A stretch of 64,000 nt of DNA from Oscillospiraceae bacterium (GTDB taxonomy: Bacteria; Bacillota; Clostridia; Oscillospirales; Ruminococcaceae), in contig JAHHTZ010000009.1 in assembly GCA_020024285.1 (NCBI GenBank), positions 3,430-67,429 of the forward strand. Direction: 5' to 3'. Every line of letters starts with the position of its first letter. Positions within the stretch are counted from its first letter, which is position 1. Shown piece by piece: positions 52,067 to 59,721 of the stretch. The translations under genes were made by a program, and so were the position numbers. The notes beneath the pieces are model-generated. The model searched no databases. It was not told where the DNA came from and worked only from the letters and a program-made list of their open reading frames with translations.

Positions 52067-52585
52067 ATGAAGGATAAAACAACAGCAACTAAAGCAAAGA
52101 AACCTATCTACAAGAAGTGGTGGTTTTGGGCAATCATCGTTGTAATTCTGACCACTGCCTTTGCAAGTCAAGGCGTAAAAGACGGATTTGAGGACGGAGT
52201 AAAAGATACGATCAGTTCAACGGAGCAGCAGACAACAACTTCTGCATCTGGCAAGTTTATTGAAGATGTAAAAGCTGCTATTCAAGGTGCTATCAATAGC
52301 AAAGAAGAATCCATTACTGATGTTGTATTAAAAGACGGAGATTTGTATATATCTGTTGATTTGAGCAAAGCAAACCCTCTCCCCCTTACAACAGAAGATT
52401 TAGCAATCTCCCGTACTGGTTCGATTACAGATGCTATACTTGAACTTACTGATTATGATATCCAGTGGAAAACAATAACTATTGACTTCGGAGATATTGG
52501 TAAAGTAACGAATAGTAAAGACAACGTAAAAGAAAATGAATTAGGTGGTCGCTATTTTCCGTCTGAAAACTTTATCTTGAAATAA
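52067..52585 (+). CDS. membrane-anchored protein of the AT-rich islet
   Basis: This 172-residue protein has a basic N-terminus, one membrane helix (about 19-35, WWFWAIIVVILTTAFA), and then an outside or inside domain rich in Thr, Ser, Asp and Ile (IEDVKAAIQGAINSKEESIT, DLYISVDLSKANP). I do not recognise a family; the architecture is common among small genes of mobile elements. The start follows AAAGGAGTG. It is divergent from the RHH gene and next to the integrase remnant, so it is probably imported. It has its own terminator. Confidence 0.65.
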   Translation: MKDKTTATKAKKPIYKKWWFWAIIVVILTTAFASQGVKDGFEDGVKDTISSTEQQTTTSASGKFIEDVKAAIQGAINSKEESITDVVLKDGDLYISVDLSKANPLPLTTEDLAISRTGSITDAILELTDYDIQWKTITIDFGDIGKVTNSKDNVKENELGGRYFPSENFILK

Positions 52586-52599
52586 TCGAAATCCGAAAA

Positions 52600-52637
52600 G
52601 GGTCTTGACCATTCAAACGGTCAAGGCTCTTTTTTTA
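52600..52637 (+). terminator. terminator of the islet gene
   Basis: CTTGACC and GGTCAAG with an 8-base loop are followed by GCTCTTTTTTT. Confidence 0.8.
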
Positions 52638-52729
52638 CACTGATGTTATACTAAACTTACGATGCACTATGATGTAATATGCCAAGTTAGGGAAAGATAA
52701 GGCAAGCGCATGATAATCTTAACCACATG

Positions 52730-52771
52730 AAAATACCCTCCGATGCAGTTCTGCGTCAGAGGGTGTTTTTT
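52730..52771 (-). terminator. terminator of the SpoIIQ-like gene
   Basis: ACCCTC.GA.GCA / TGC.TC.GAGGGT forms an imperfect stem with a GTTC loop, flanked by A- and T-runs. It starts four bases after the leftward stop codon. Confidence 0.75.
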
Positions 52772-52774
52772 GTT

Positions 52775-53617
52775 TTAAGAGAGAAGGGAAAGAGGATCGA
52801 TAAATACTCCTTTTTCCTTGACGGTAAAATGCAGGTGAGGCTCCAGCGCAAGCTCACAGGGGATCTCACCCACGGTGCCGATGATCTCTCCGGCACGGAT
52901 CGTATCATTCATTTTGACGTTGACTTTTTCGCTCAAGCCGCAATACGTCATCACCAAATCTCCGCTGCTCACTTCAACGGTAGTTCCCCAAAGAGGATCG
53001 AACGAAATTCCGGTGATCTTGCCTTCGTTGGCTGATTTGACAGAGTCACCCTTTGATGCCTTGAGGTCGATGCCGTTGTGTGTGCGCCAGTCCTTCAAGG
53101 TGGTGTTCTCCACCAGCTTATCCCCGCTGAACGGTGCCATTACTTTCGTGTCCAGAGGCAGTGCAAAAGAGGAAGTTTGCGATTTTGCCGGCTGCTTCTG
53201 TTGTTCGGATGGCTGCACAGAGGCGGAAAATTCCTTTGCTGATGAGGAGGAATTTGATGAGGGCTGTGGCTTTTTGGATGAATCGCCCGATGGCTTCTTG
53301 TCGGACGGCTTCTTCTCGGAGGAAGAAGGTTTCTTCACATCCTCTTTCTTTTCCCCTACGGATGCAATAGACTCCCCCAGTGCGGCTGGTTCCTTTTTTT
53401 CGGGAGCAGACAAAGGGGAACCCGGATTTTCCATGCCGGAATCCTCCTTTTGCGCAACCGGAGGAGTTGGGGATAAAGGGCTTTCAATTTTGTCTATTGT
53501 GCTGTTGACCGTGACCCATGCGGCGGTTCCTGCTCCTGCCAGGCAGACAGCCAATGCCACATAGAATCCTTTTCCCATCATAAAACGATGAAAACTGCCT
53601 TTGTTTTGTTTGCTCAT
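52775..53617 (-). CDS. SpoIIQ-like M23 family protein
   Basis: This 280-residue protein has an N-terminal membrane anchor (about 17-38) and a long Lys/Pro/Ser/Glu-rich linker (about 45-145). Its C-terminal M23 (LytM) domain carries the metal motifs HNGID and PHLHF. The domain reads like SpoIIQ (DWRTHNGIDLKASKGDSVKS, then VMTYCGLSE where many M23 peptidases have a His). SpoIIQ bridges forespore and mother cell during engulfment with SpoIIIAH. With both metal motifs kept, it could be enzymatically active, as in some clostridia. The start is ATG 53617. Confidence 0.75.
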   Translation of the reverse strand: MSKQNKGSFHRFMMGKGFYVALAVCLAGAGTAAWVTVNSTIDKIESPLSPTPPVAQKEDSGMENPGSPLSAPEKKEPAALGESIASVGEKKEDVKKPSSSEKKPSDKKPSGDSSKKPQPSSNSSSSAKEFSASVQPSEQQKQPAKSQTSSFALPLDTKVMAPFSGDKLVENTTLKDWRTHNGIDLKASKGDSVKSANEGKITGISFDPLWGTTVEVSSGDLVMTYCGLSEKVNVKMNDTIRAGEIIGTVGEIPCELALEPHLHFTVKEKGVFIDPLSLLS

Positions 53618-53683
53618 AGATTATTTGCACCTCCGATGGTAGTTTGTGTTCCTTTGGGCTTTTTTATGCCAAAAAGGAATTTT

Positions 53684-54067
53684 TTATGGATTTTCATTTT
53701 TCTTTTTGTGCCAAAGACTCCATAATTCTGAAAGTCCCATACACAACAAAAACACAGCAAATACTTTTCTCAGAAAGGAAGCATCCAGCCCGTTTCCCAA
53801 TAGACTGCCCAAAATTCCACCCAGGATACCCCACGGCAGGATTTTTTTGAGCGAAGAAAGGCGGAGAAGGTGATTTTTCTGATGGAACACTATGGCTAAG
53901 GCAGAGCACGGGAGAAAGAGCAGAAGATTGTATGCCTGCGCCATAGGCTGAGAAATATCGGTAAACATCATAAGATAAAGCAGAAGGATGCTGCCCCCGC
54001 CAAGCCCCATTGCAGTCAGCATCGAAGAAAGAAAGACAGCAAGTACGGTCTGAATGGTAAACTGCAT
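53684..54067 (-). CDS. half-size TSUP (TauE/SafE) membrane protein B
   Basis: This 127-residue protein has four hydrophobic helices with MGLGGGSILLLYLMMFT, the glycine-rich repeat of the TauE/SafE family. Full-length TSUP exporters have about eight helices in two halves, so this is one half. It starts (ATG 54067) four bases after the stop of the other half (54072), with a GGGGGATGA site. The two probably assemble as a heterodimer. The substrate is likely an organic or sulfur anion; this is unproven. Confidence 0.75.
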   Translation of the reverse strand: MQFTIQTVLAVFLSSMLTAMGLGGGSILLLYLMMFTDISQPMAQAYNLLLFLPCSALAIVFHQKNHLLRLSSLKKILPWGILGGILGSLLGNGLDASFLRKVFAVFLLCMGLSELWSLWHKKKNENP

Positions 54068-54071
54068 TTGA

Positions 54072-54434
54072 TCATCCCCCAAAGAAAAGTGTGCGGACAG
54101 CACTGTACAGTAAAAGCAGCGCAAAAATCAGGCGCAGATGTGCGGACGATATCTTTTTGAGGATCAAAGAACCAAGTGACGCCCCCAAAAGCGCAGGCAG
54201 AATAAACGGCAGTATTTCGCGAACGGGAAAGTTTCCATGAAAATAGTAGACCGTTAAGCTTAGGATGGAGAGCGGAAGCATCAGGGACAGTGCGGTGGCA
54301 TGCGCCTCAGGCGGAGAAAGCCCCTGATGGCGAAGAAATGCCACTGCAAGGATGCCCCCTCCCGTGCCGAGCAGTCCGTTGAGGATGCCGGGAAGAAAAC
54401 CGGAAAGAAATATCGAGAAGGATATCAGGATCAT
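54072..54434 (-). CDS. half-size TSUP (TauE/SafE) membrane protein A
   Basis: This 120-residue protein has four helices and the family repeat GLLGTGGGILAVAFLRHQG near the N-terminus. It is the partner of the following half-size gene. The ATG at 54434 is directly adjacent to AAGGAG, too close for normal initiation, so the true start is uncertain and may be a few codons downstream at a non-ATG codon. No frameshift between the two halves is evident: both have independent family N-termini. Confidence 0.75.
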   Translation of the reverse strand: MILISFSIFLSGFLPGILNGLLGTGGGILAVAFLRHQGLSPPEAHATALSLMLPLSILSLTVYYFHGNFPVREILPFILPALLGASLGSLILKKISSAHLRLIFALLLLYSAVRTLFFGG

Positions 54435-54521
54435 CTCCTTGAGTGATTCGTGTTGCTGTGATGTGACAATAGTGTTCCCTCAAAAAGAGGAGTTCATACA
54501 AAAAACCCGCAGAAGGGCGCA

Positions 54522-54560
54522 AAAAAACGGAGCGTATGATTTTTGTACGCTCCGTTTTTT
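54522..54560. terminator. terminator of tcdA
   Basis: A 15-bp perfect stem AAAAAACGGAGCGTA with a 9-base loop ends in TTTTTT. It works for leftward tcdA and has A/T runs on both sides. Confidence 0.85.
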
Positions 54561-54583
54561 CAGTCTTTTCTTTGGAAAGACCT

Positions 54584-55309
54584 TTATATGGACTTTTCGC
54601 TTGTTCCCAGCAGCAGGCGGATGCCCACACTTGCAAGCAGGAAGCCTGCCGAAGCGGGAACAAAGGCGCAGCTTGCAGGGCTGTGCCTGCCGTATTCACC
54701 GTTGTTGACAATGATTTTGTGCGGCTCTTCGAGAGAATAGATGACAGTTTGCTTCAAAACGTTCCTCTTTTTAAGCTCACGGCGCATGATACACGCCAGA
54801 GGGCAGCCGCAGCCGGCTGTCTGAGCAATATCGCCCCAGCGAAGCAGGGAGGGGTCAAGGCGGTTCCCTGTACCAAGACAGGTTACAAGCGGAATATTTT
54901 TTTCACAGCACTTTTCAGCAAGGTGGAGCTTTGCTGTCACCGTATCAATGGCATCGAGAACAAGATCCGGTGATTCGTTGTAGAGAAAGTCTGAGTTTTC
55001 GGGGAGATAAAATTCCTTTTTGAGAATGAGATCAACATTGGGGTTAATCGACAGAAGGCGCTCAGCAGCGACCTGTATTTTATCCCTTCCGACTGTGTGC
55101 GCCGTTGCGAGGAGCTGACGGTTGCAGTTGGTGACATCTACAATGTCGTTGTCGATCAGAATGATCCTCCCGACCCCCATGCGGCAGATAGCTTCTGCTG
55201 CGGCACCACCCACGCCGCCAAGACCAAGAATGGCAACGGTAGTTCGATTTAAAAATTCAATGGCTTCTTCTCCGAGCATCTTTTCTGTGCGCTCTAACCA
55301 TTTTTCCAT
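54584..55309 (-). CDS. tcdA: tRNA threonylcarbamoyladenosine dehydratase
   Basis: This 241-residue ThiF/E1-like enzyme converts t6A at position 37 of ANN-decoding tRNAs to the cyclic form ct6A. The nucleotide site is AILGLGGVGGAAAEAICRMG, followed by RIILIDNDIVDVTNCNRQ. Further along are DLVLDAIDTVTAKL and a CGCPLACIMRREL Cys segment. ATG 55309 follows AAGGAGG. A 6S RNA gene lies directly upstream on the same strand, the same neighbourhood as yrvM-bsrA in Bacillus subtilis. Confidence 0.92.
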   Translation of the reverse strand: MEKWLERTEKMLGEEAIEFLNRTTVAILGLGGVGGAAAEAICRMGVGRIILIDNDIVDVTNCNRQLLATAHTVGRDKIQVAAERLLSINPNVDLILKKEFYLPENSDFLYNESPDLVLDAIDTVTAKLHLAEKCCEKNIPLVTCLGTGNRLDPSLLRWGDIAQTAGCGCPLACIMRRELKKRNVLKQTVIYSLEEPHKIIVNNGEYGRHSPASCAFVPASAGFLLASVGIRLLLGTSEKSI

Positions 55310-55344
55310 AAAAATCCTCCTTGCTCTGTAAATTTCTGCAAAAG

Positions 55345-55523
55345 AAAAAGTCCCGTTTTGGGGACTTTGAATCGTTCTATTAAGATCCCGCTGTGCCGTC
55401 GCACGGCCGTTAAAACCCGTCTTGCGACAGGTGGGTGTGCGCCCTGTGTTTTCATGCTCCCTTCGTCCGCCGAAGCGGGAGGTCTGCAATCCGACACCGG
55501 AGACGCATCTCCCAAGAAAGAAG
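55345..55523 (-). ncRNA. ssrS: 6S RNA
   Basis: An RNA of about 180 nt on the minus strand, starting a few bases after TATAAT (55530-55535) and ending at a terminator (AAAGTCCC/GGGACTTT, then TTTTTC). The 3' half contains CACACCCACCT, then a GTC-GCAA-GAC hairpin, then ACGG...GACGGCACAG. This parallels the CACATTCACCT...GCGGCGGCA arrangement of E. coli 6S RNA. The CTCCC/GGGAG and CCGC-TTCG-GCGG elements fit the long imperfect hairpin with a central bubble that mimics an open promoter and binds sigma-A polymerase. Location upstream of tcdA matches Bacillus bsrA. There is no open reading frame. Confidence 0.75.
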
Positions 55524-55609
55524 TGTTGGATTATAAATACCGCACTTACTCGAACACAGCAGGATAACATTTTAACCGATATCGTTAGTGTATGGAAGAG
55601 GAGAAGGGA

Positions 55610-55912
55610 TTATTCGTCGTCCTCAGCAAAATCGTACTCCTGTTCCAGGCGTTTCATAAAGATATCTGCGATTTCATCCAGTTCGTCGTCATCATCAACG
55701 GTTTCTAAGAATTCCTCGCCATCCTCCTCAGATACCTGCATGATTACAAGATCAGCGCTGTTTTCCAGCATATCGTCGGGAGAATCATAAATCGGACTGA
55801 GAGCGACATACCGCTTCTCTCCGTCGTCCAGAGTATCAAGGACCTCAAATGTGTGCACAACGCCGTCCTCATCCTCCAGGGTGAGAATATCATTTCCAAA
55901 ATCAGCGGACAC
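55610..55912 (-). CDS. DUF1292 domain protein
   Basis: This very acidic protein of about 100 residues matches the DUF1292 family (NDILTLEDEDGVVHTFEVLD, then GEKRYVALSPIYD), common in Firmicutes near recombination and translation genes and of unknown function. The C-terminal 40 residues are an Asp/Glu-rich tail. Two GTG codons are possible. The one at 55912 is eight bases after GGAG, whereas the one at 55921 overlaps it, so 55912 is preferred. Confidence 0.8.
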   Translation of the reverse strand: MSADFGNDILTLEDEDGVVHTFEVLDTLDDGEKRYVALSPIYDSPDDMLENSADLVIMQVSEEDGEEFLETVDDDDELDEIADIFMKRLEQEYDFAEDDE

Positions 55913-56036
55913 AAGAATCACTCCATTCGTTTCGATTTGTATAGCATAATATTAAAGCATTTACCCGAAGAAGTCAATAACAAAATCATTGTACAGCATA
56001 GATTATAATTTATAAAATAAAAGTTGAAAAAAACTA

Positions 56037-56065
56037 TTGACAATGCAATAAAAATCGATTATACT
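56037..56065 (+). promoter_or_regulatory. consensus promoter with no clear gene
   Basis: TTGACA, 17 bases, TATACT: one of the best promoters in the window. It starts a unit of about 780 bases with no convincing coding sequence. Confidence 0.8.
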
Positions 56066-56071
56066 GTAGAC

Positions 56072-56848
56072 ACAACAAAAGGTAATGCAAATAAGAAAAG
56101 AAAGGGTGATTCCGATGGAAGGAGAGGAACCAAAACAGAACCACCTGCATCGGATAAACAAACCGGTGGCAGGGATCAAACGGTAGGCAGGTTCGATTTT
56201 GATGAGTGGAGAAGAAAGATCGTAAAGAAGGTTTTATCGTTCTCAATAAAGTTCTAAAGTAAAATGAAAAAATCAGAGCTGAAGCTACCAAAGCATTACA
56301 ACTGAATAAGGAAGATGGGATAGGTTTCCAAAGATGATAGGTAAAGATTTTCCTGTATTGCCTTCCGTGTTAACATAGATGATATTGGTGAGAAATAAAA
56401 TCGTTGATAGCAGGGCTGTTGTAAATTCAGAGCGGCGAGGTAAAGACCAATGGAATAGTGTGAATCAAAAAACCAGCATTTCTGAAATGACTTTCAAGTG
56501 CTATCTCTCATGAAAGTATGAATGAGTTCCTTCCAATCGGGAGAGGTCCAGACATAAACTATATGAAGAGAACTGTAAGACACAGTATCTTAGTTATTCA
56601 AGATTAGCAAGAATTTTGTAAAGCAATGTGGAGATTTACAAAAGAAAGATTGCTGAGTGAAAGGCAGCAAAAGAAAATCAAAAAGAGGAAAGGATAAAAT
56701 AGAAAAGATCGAAGGTCATTCTTGGAGAGATTGGTTTCAAAACAAAAAATAATAGTGAAAGGTGGATCAAAGAAAATGAAACTTCAGATTGAAATCCATC
56801 GATAGCGACCACAGAAGGGAAGAAAATTCTGTGGTCGCTATCTTTTTG
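56072..56848 (+). ncRNA. candidate large structured noncoding RNA (unassigned)
   Basis: A promoter (56037) and a strong terminator (56801) enclose about 780 purine-rich bases. The longest plus-strand frames with an ATG are about 23 codons (from 56115, with a weak GGGTG site) and 44 codons (from 56379, no site). Paired elements are visible: TCCGATG/CATCGGA (56111-56117, 56148-56154), ACTTTCA/TGAAAGT (56490-56496, 56511-56517) and TTTTGTAAA/TTTACAAAA (56614-56622, 56635-56643). The loop GCAAT of the last can pair with ATTGC at 56649-56653 as a pseudoknot. It could be a member of a known large RNA class such as ROOL or GOLLD, a new one, or a decayed gene. Confidence 0.4.
56801..56847 (+). terminator. 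terminator of the noncoding unit
   Basis: A perfect 16-bp stem GATAGCGACCACAGAA with a 10-base loop ends in TTTTT. Confidence 0.9.
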
Positions 56849-56887
56849 TGCAGGAATATTTGGAGGAAACAGGATGAAATACAAATC

Positions 56888-56936
56888 AAAAAGGCTGTGA
56901 GCCATTTCCTAAGGGAAACGGTTCACAGCCTTTTTT
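56888..56936. terminator. terminator of the 73-residue protein gene
   Basis: AAAAAGGCTGTGA.CC...GG..CACAGCCTTTTTT with an inner TCC/GGA. Runs at both ends allow either direction; it mainly serves the leftward gene at 56947. Confidence 0.85.
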
Positions 56937-56946
56937 GCAGTATCGA

Positions 56947-57168
56947 TTATTTGAGCTCGATGGTGTAGGTGAATTTATATTCTTCCTGAAGAGCTTTTAC
57001 CTTGTCCTCATTGTCTTCGATGAAGGTTGGGGTGTATACAGATTTGCCCTGTTTTTCGTAGTCGGTCAGGATCTGCTGGAGTTTTGCCCAGCATTCGTCG
57101 TGGCGCGGCTCCTCGGTTTCATCGATGGAGATAACAAATTCACGGTGTTTCGGAATACGTACTTTCAT
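56947..57168 (-). CDS. small hypothetical protein
   Basis: This 73-residue soluble, charged protein (MKVRIPKHREFVISIDETEE, DECWAKLQQILTDYEKQGKS) is not one I recognise. ATG 57168 follows AAAGGAAC and marks the likely start; the frame remains open to 57390 without a site. It is divergent from the SUKH gene and followed by a strong terminator, so it appears to be a genuine single gene. Confidence 0.6.
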   Translation of the reverse strand: MKVRIPKHREFVISIDETEEPRHDECWAKLQQILTDYEKQGKSVYTPTFIEDNEDKVKALQEEYKFTYTIELK

Positions 57169-57416
57169 CCTATTGTTCCTTTCTAAATAAAAAAATTCTT
57201 GGATATCATCCATATTGTAATGCTCGAATTGCCATTCGTCAAGAAGTGAGTTCGAGATTTGCAGATAAATCGATGTATTTCGGTATCCACGCATTGCTTG
57301 TACATTGGACGGTGTGCTATCATAGAGAAAAGATCCTGCATTGCAAGGGCAGCTGCAGCAAAGGAAGCAATGATCGTGGGGAAAAGCCATTTTGAAACAG
57401 AAAGGATGGGGAATAT

Positions 57417-58412
57417 ATGGAAATTTTACAGAAAAACTTCTACGAGCTTTTCATGGAGCCGCCCGATTCGGAGGAAGCGCTCTTTGCAGCCGTTCAAAAG
57501 GATATGGCGCTGACCGATCCCGATTGGCTGAAACGCTGCAAGCCTGCGCCTAAAGAAGATATAGAGCACCTGGAAAATACCCTTCTGGAACGGTTTGGAC
57601 GGGGCATCCCATCCTCCTATCGAATCTATTTGGAGCTTATGGGCGAGAGAGACGGCGGATTGGTTTCCAAGCAAGTGGATGGTCCGGAGTTCTGGAATTA
57701 TTTTAGGGGAGACAATATGGCGCAGGGTGCAGTGCGCCATATGGAAGAAATAGACGAACTTCGGGTTCTGATTGCACGCAATACACAGAAACCATTCCCT
57801 ATACCGCCCTTTTGGAATTATTATTACACTATGTTCACCGGAGAGGGATGGGGCTTCTCTCCCAAAACAGAAGACCCAGATCAAATCGTGCAAGCAGATG
57901 GGATAGAAGATTACTTTCTCACCCACGATACGTTCTCCCAATTCTTGTTTTATTGTGTCTATGAGACGATCCCAGCCCAGATTTGGAGGAATGCCGCAGA
58001 GTTTGAAGGACAACTCTATTCCTTGCCGGAGGAGCAGGGGATACATTGCGTGTATATGTCTGTAACATATCCCAAAGAGTGGAGTTTTCCAGATCCAACA
58101 TTGCTGGTATGTTTTTTAGAAGAAATTGAAGCAGCCTGCTCCCTTGAAGAATGCTGGTTCAGCAGCCGGAAGGAACTGCATTTGTCTGATGTGGACAATA
58201 TTGTTACGGAGCGCCCATATAAGTTTGCACGGTATGTGGCGTGTCAGTCCTTTGCCAATCTGACTGTTTCCATGAGATTTGAAGAATATTACGAAACAAT
58301 ACGAGTTACGATTGTGAGTCAGGACAGCGGCTGCACCAAGTGGATGGTGAATGAAATCTTAAAGCGGACGACCCTCATAGAGGGGGCGTTTACCATCAAA
58401 TGTATGGAGTAA
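57417..58412 (+). CDS. SMI1/KNR4 (SUKH) family protein, paralogue of the 7.4-kb gene
   Basis: This 331-residue protein matches the gene at 7399 throughout. Shared blocks include NFFYE/QFFTEPP-SDEE-like N-termini, IPSSYRIYLELMGERDGGLV, DNMAQGA.....IEEID-like segments, PPFWNYYYTMFTGEGWGFSP, and the C-terminal LKRTTLIEGAFTIK. Bases just upstream (AAAGCCATTTTGAAA) and just downstream of the stop (TTTCGAGTGAAGT) are also shared with the other copy, so the duplicated unit was larger than the gene. No toxin partner is present. The start follows AAAGGATGGGG. Confidence 0.8.
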   Translation: MEILQKNFYELFMEPPDSEEALFAAVQKDMALTDPDWLKRCKPAPKEDIEHLENTLLERFGRGIPSSYRIYLELMGERDGGLVSKQVDGPEFWNYFRGDNMAQGAVRHMEEIDELRVLIARNTQKPFPIPPFWNYYYTMFTGEGWGFSPKTEDPDQIVQADGIEDYFLTHDTFSQFLFYCVYETIPAQIWRNAAEFEGQLYSLPEEQGIHCVYMSVTYPKEWSFPDPTLLVCFLEEIEAACSLEECWFSSRKELHLSDVDNIVTERPYKFARYVACQSFANLTVSMRFEEYYETIRVTIVSQDSGCTKWMVNEILKRTTLIEGAFTIKCME

Positions 58413-58442
58413 ATATGCACACAATTTCGAGTGAAGTTCTGC

Positions 58443-58479
58443 AAAGCAGGAAATCTTTTTCAAGGTTTCCTGCTTTTTT
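58443..58479 (+). terminator. terminator of the SUKH gene
   Basis: AAAGCAGGAAA and TTTCCTGCTTT pair around a 12-base loop and are followed by TTTTTG. Confidence 0.85.
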
Positions 58480-58513
58480 GTGTTCTCTTTTCTGAATCAT
58501 AAATTAAAACGAC

Positions 58514-58545
58514 AAAAAGAGCAAGTCATTCGACTTGCTCTTTTT
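58514..58545. terminator. terminator of the tRNA gene
   Basis: A perfect 14-bp stem AAAAAGAGCAAGTC with a 4-base loop and T-run lies just downstream (left) of tRNA-Arg. Confidence 0.9.
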
Positions 58546-58548
58546 GCT

Positions 58549-58625
58549 TGGCGCGCTTGAAGGGACTCGAACCCCCGACCTACTGGTTCGTAGCCAGTCA
58601 CTCTATCCAGCTGAGCTACAAGCGC
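58549..58625 (-). tRNA. tRNA-Arg (anticodon ACG)
   Basis: On the minus strand a full cloverleaf is seen: acceptor GCGCTTG / CAAGCGC, D-arm with AGCTCAGCTGGATAGAG, anticodon stem ACTGG/CCAGT with loop CTACGAA (anticodon ACG, read as ICG), and T-arm GGGTTCGAGTCCC. The 3' CCA is encoded (58549-58551). It decodes CGN codons. Confidence 0.95.
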
Positions 58626-58650
58626 ATATGCTGTTTGAATCAGCTTTATT

Positions 58651-58679
58651 ACTATACCATACAAGAGAATGCTTGTCAA
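58651..58679 (-). promoter_or_regulatory. tRNA-Arg promoter
   Basis: Minus-strand TTGACA, 17 bases, TATAGT with TGG before the -10. Confidence 0.85.
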
Positions 58680-58683
58680 CACT

Positions 58684-58715
58684 TTCGGAACATTTTTCCG
58701 AAAAAAATCTATAAT
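58684..58715 (+). promoter_or_regulatory. ZIP gene promoter with inverted repeat
   Basis: TTCGGAA-CATTT-TTCCGAA (58684-58702) is a perfect 7-bp inverted repeat lying where a -35 would be, 7 bases before TATAAT (58710-58715). It looks like a repressor site for the metal transporter gene, possibly metal-responsive. It is also just upstream of the tRNA promoter on the other strand. Confidence 0.5.
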
Positions 58716-58785
58716 GGTGATGATGTCGGATGAGGAGCACTCTCTTTGCATCCGAAACTATATTAAAAGGAGGAACGGGAATTTG

Positions 58786-59577
58786 ATGCAATACTTAGAA
58801 CATCTTCACCCTGTCACAGCGACCCTATTGTCCACCCTGTTTACATGGGGGGTCACCGCAGCCGGAGCCGCAGTTGTATTCTTTTTTCGGACCGTAAACA
58901 AAAAAATCATGGATCTGTTTCTTGGATTTGGTGCAGGCGTGATGATCGCCGCCAGCTTCTGGTCACTTTTAGCCCCTGCAATCGAATTGGATACGGAGCT
59001 TGGGCATGTCGGATGGCTGATCCCTGCAGTCGGGTTTGCAGGAGGGGGCGCCTTTGTGGTGCTGGCAGATCGGCTGATGGATCGGGCATCGCAAAGCCGA
59101 TGCAGTGATCTTCCAAAATGGAAAAGAAGTATTTTGCTTGTGAGCGCCATCACGATCCACAACATTCCGGAGGGAATGGCGGTCGGTGTTGCATTTGGGG
59201 GAGCAGCCTTGGGCGTTCAGGGAACCAGTATGACAGCAGCTGTTTTGCTTGCACTGGGGATCGGACTTCAAAATTTCCCGGAAGGTGCAGCCGTATCACT
59301 TCCCCTGCGCAGGGACGGGTGCAGCCGTGCAAAGAGCTTTTTCTACGGTCAGGCAAGCGGATTTGTGGAGCCGGTAGCCGGTTTGCTGGGCGTTTTGGCA
59401 GCACTTGCGTTGAGAAATGTTCTGCCGTTCTTCCTATCGTTTGCTGCCGGTGCAATGATCGCAGTAGTCAGCGGCGATTTGATCCCCGAATCTGCAAACA
59501 CAAATAAAAATCTGGCTGTTGTGGGCGTTGTGATTGGATTTATCGTGATGATGACGCTGGACGTTGCGCTGGGGTAA
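58786..59577 (+). CDS. ZIP family metal transporter
   Basis: This 263-residue protein has eight membrane helices. The two family metal-site helices are SAITIHNIPEGMAVGVAFGG and LQNFPEGAAVSLPLRR. GufA/ZupT-like members import zinc or other divalent metals with broad specificity. ATG 58786 is 12 bases after AAAGGAGG (a TTG three bases earlier is an alternative); the longer frame to 58669 overlaps the promoter. The upstream inverted repeat suggests regulation by metal. Confidence 0.92.
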   Translation: MQYLEHLHPVTATLLSTLFTWGVTAAGAAVVFFFRTVNKKIMDLFLGFGAGVMIAASFWSLLAPAIELDTELGHVGWLIPAVGFAGGGAFVVLADRLMDRASQSRCSDLPKWKRSILLVSAITIHNIPEGMAVGVAFGGAALGVQGTSMTAAVLLALGIGLQNFPEGAAVSLPLRRDGCSRAKSFFYGQASGFVEPVAGLLGVLAALALRNVLPFFLSFAAGAMIAVVSGDLIPESANTNKNLAVVGVVIGFIVMMTLDVALG

Positions 59578-59721
59578 TTTTCTGATTTTATCCAAAAAGG
59601 AAATTATCCAAAGGGAAACAAATCGAATAACTTGTAAAAAGATACGTTTTCGTATAATATAAAGACAGTGAAGCAGCCGACTCTGCCAAAGGGCTCGGCT
59701 GCGATGATGGGAGGAAATAAT

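Noticed and set aside
55345..55523. SRP RNA, RNase P RNA or tmRNA for the RNA upstream of tcdA
   Set aside because: The conserved cores of those RNAs are missing, whereas 6S-like motifs and the tcdA neighbourhood fit.
56265..56310. Leader-peptide-like MKKSELKLPKHYN in the noncoding unit
   Set aside because: It stops after 12-13 codons and needs a frameshift to reach a Gly-rich end. There is no ribosome binding site or processing gene nearby.
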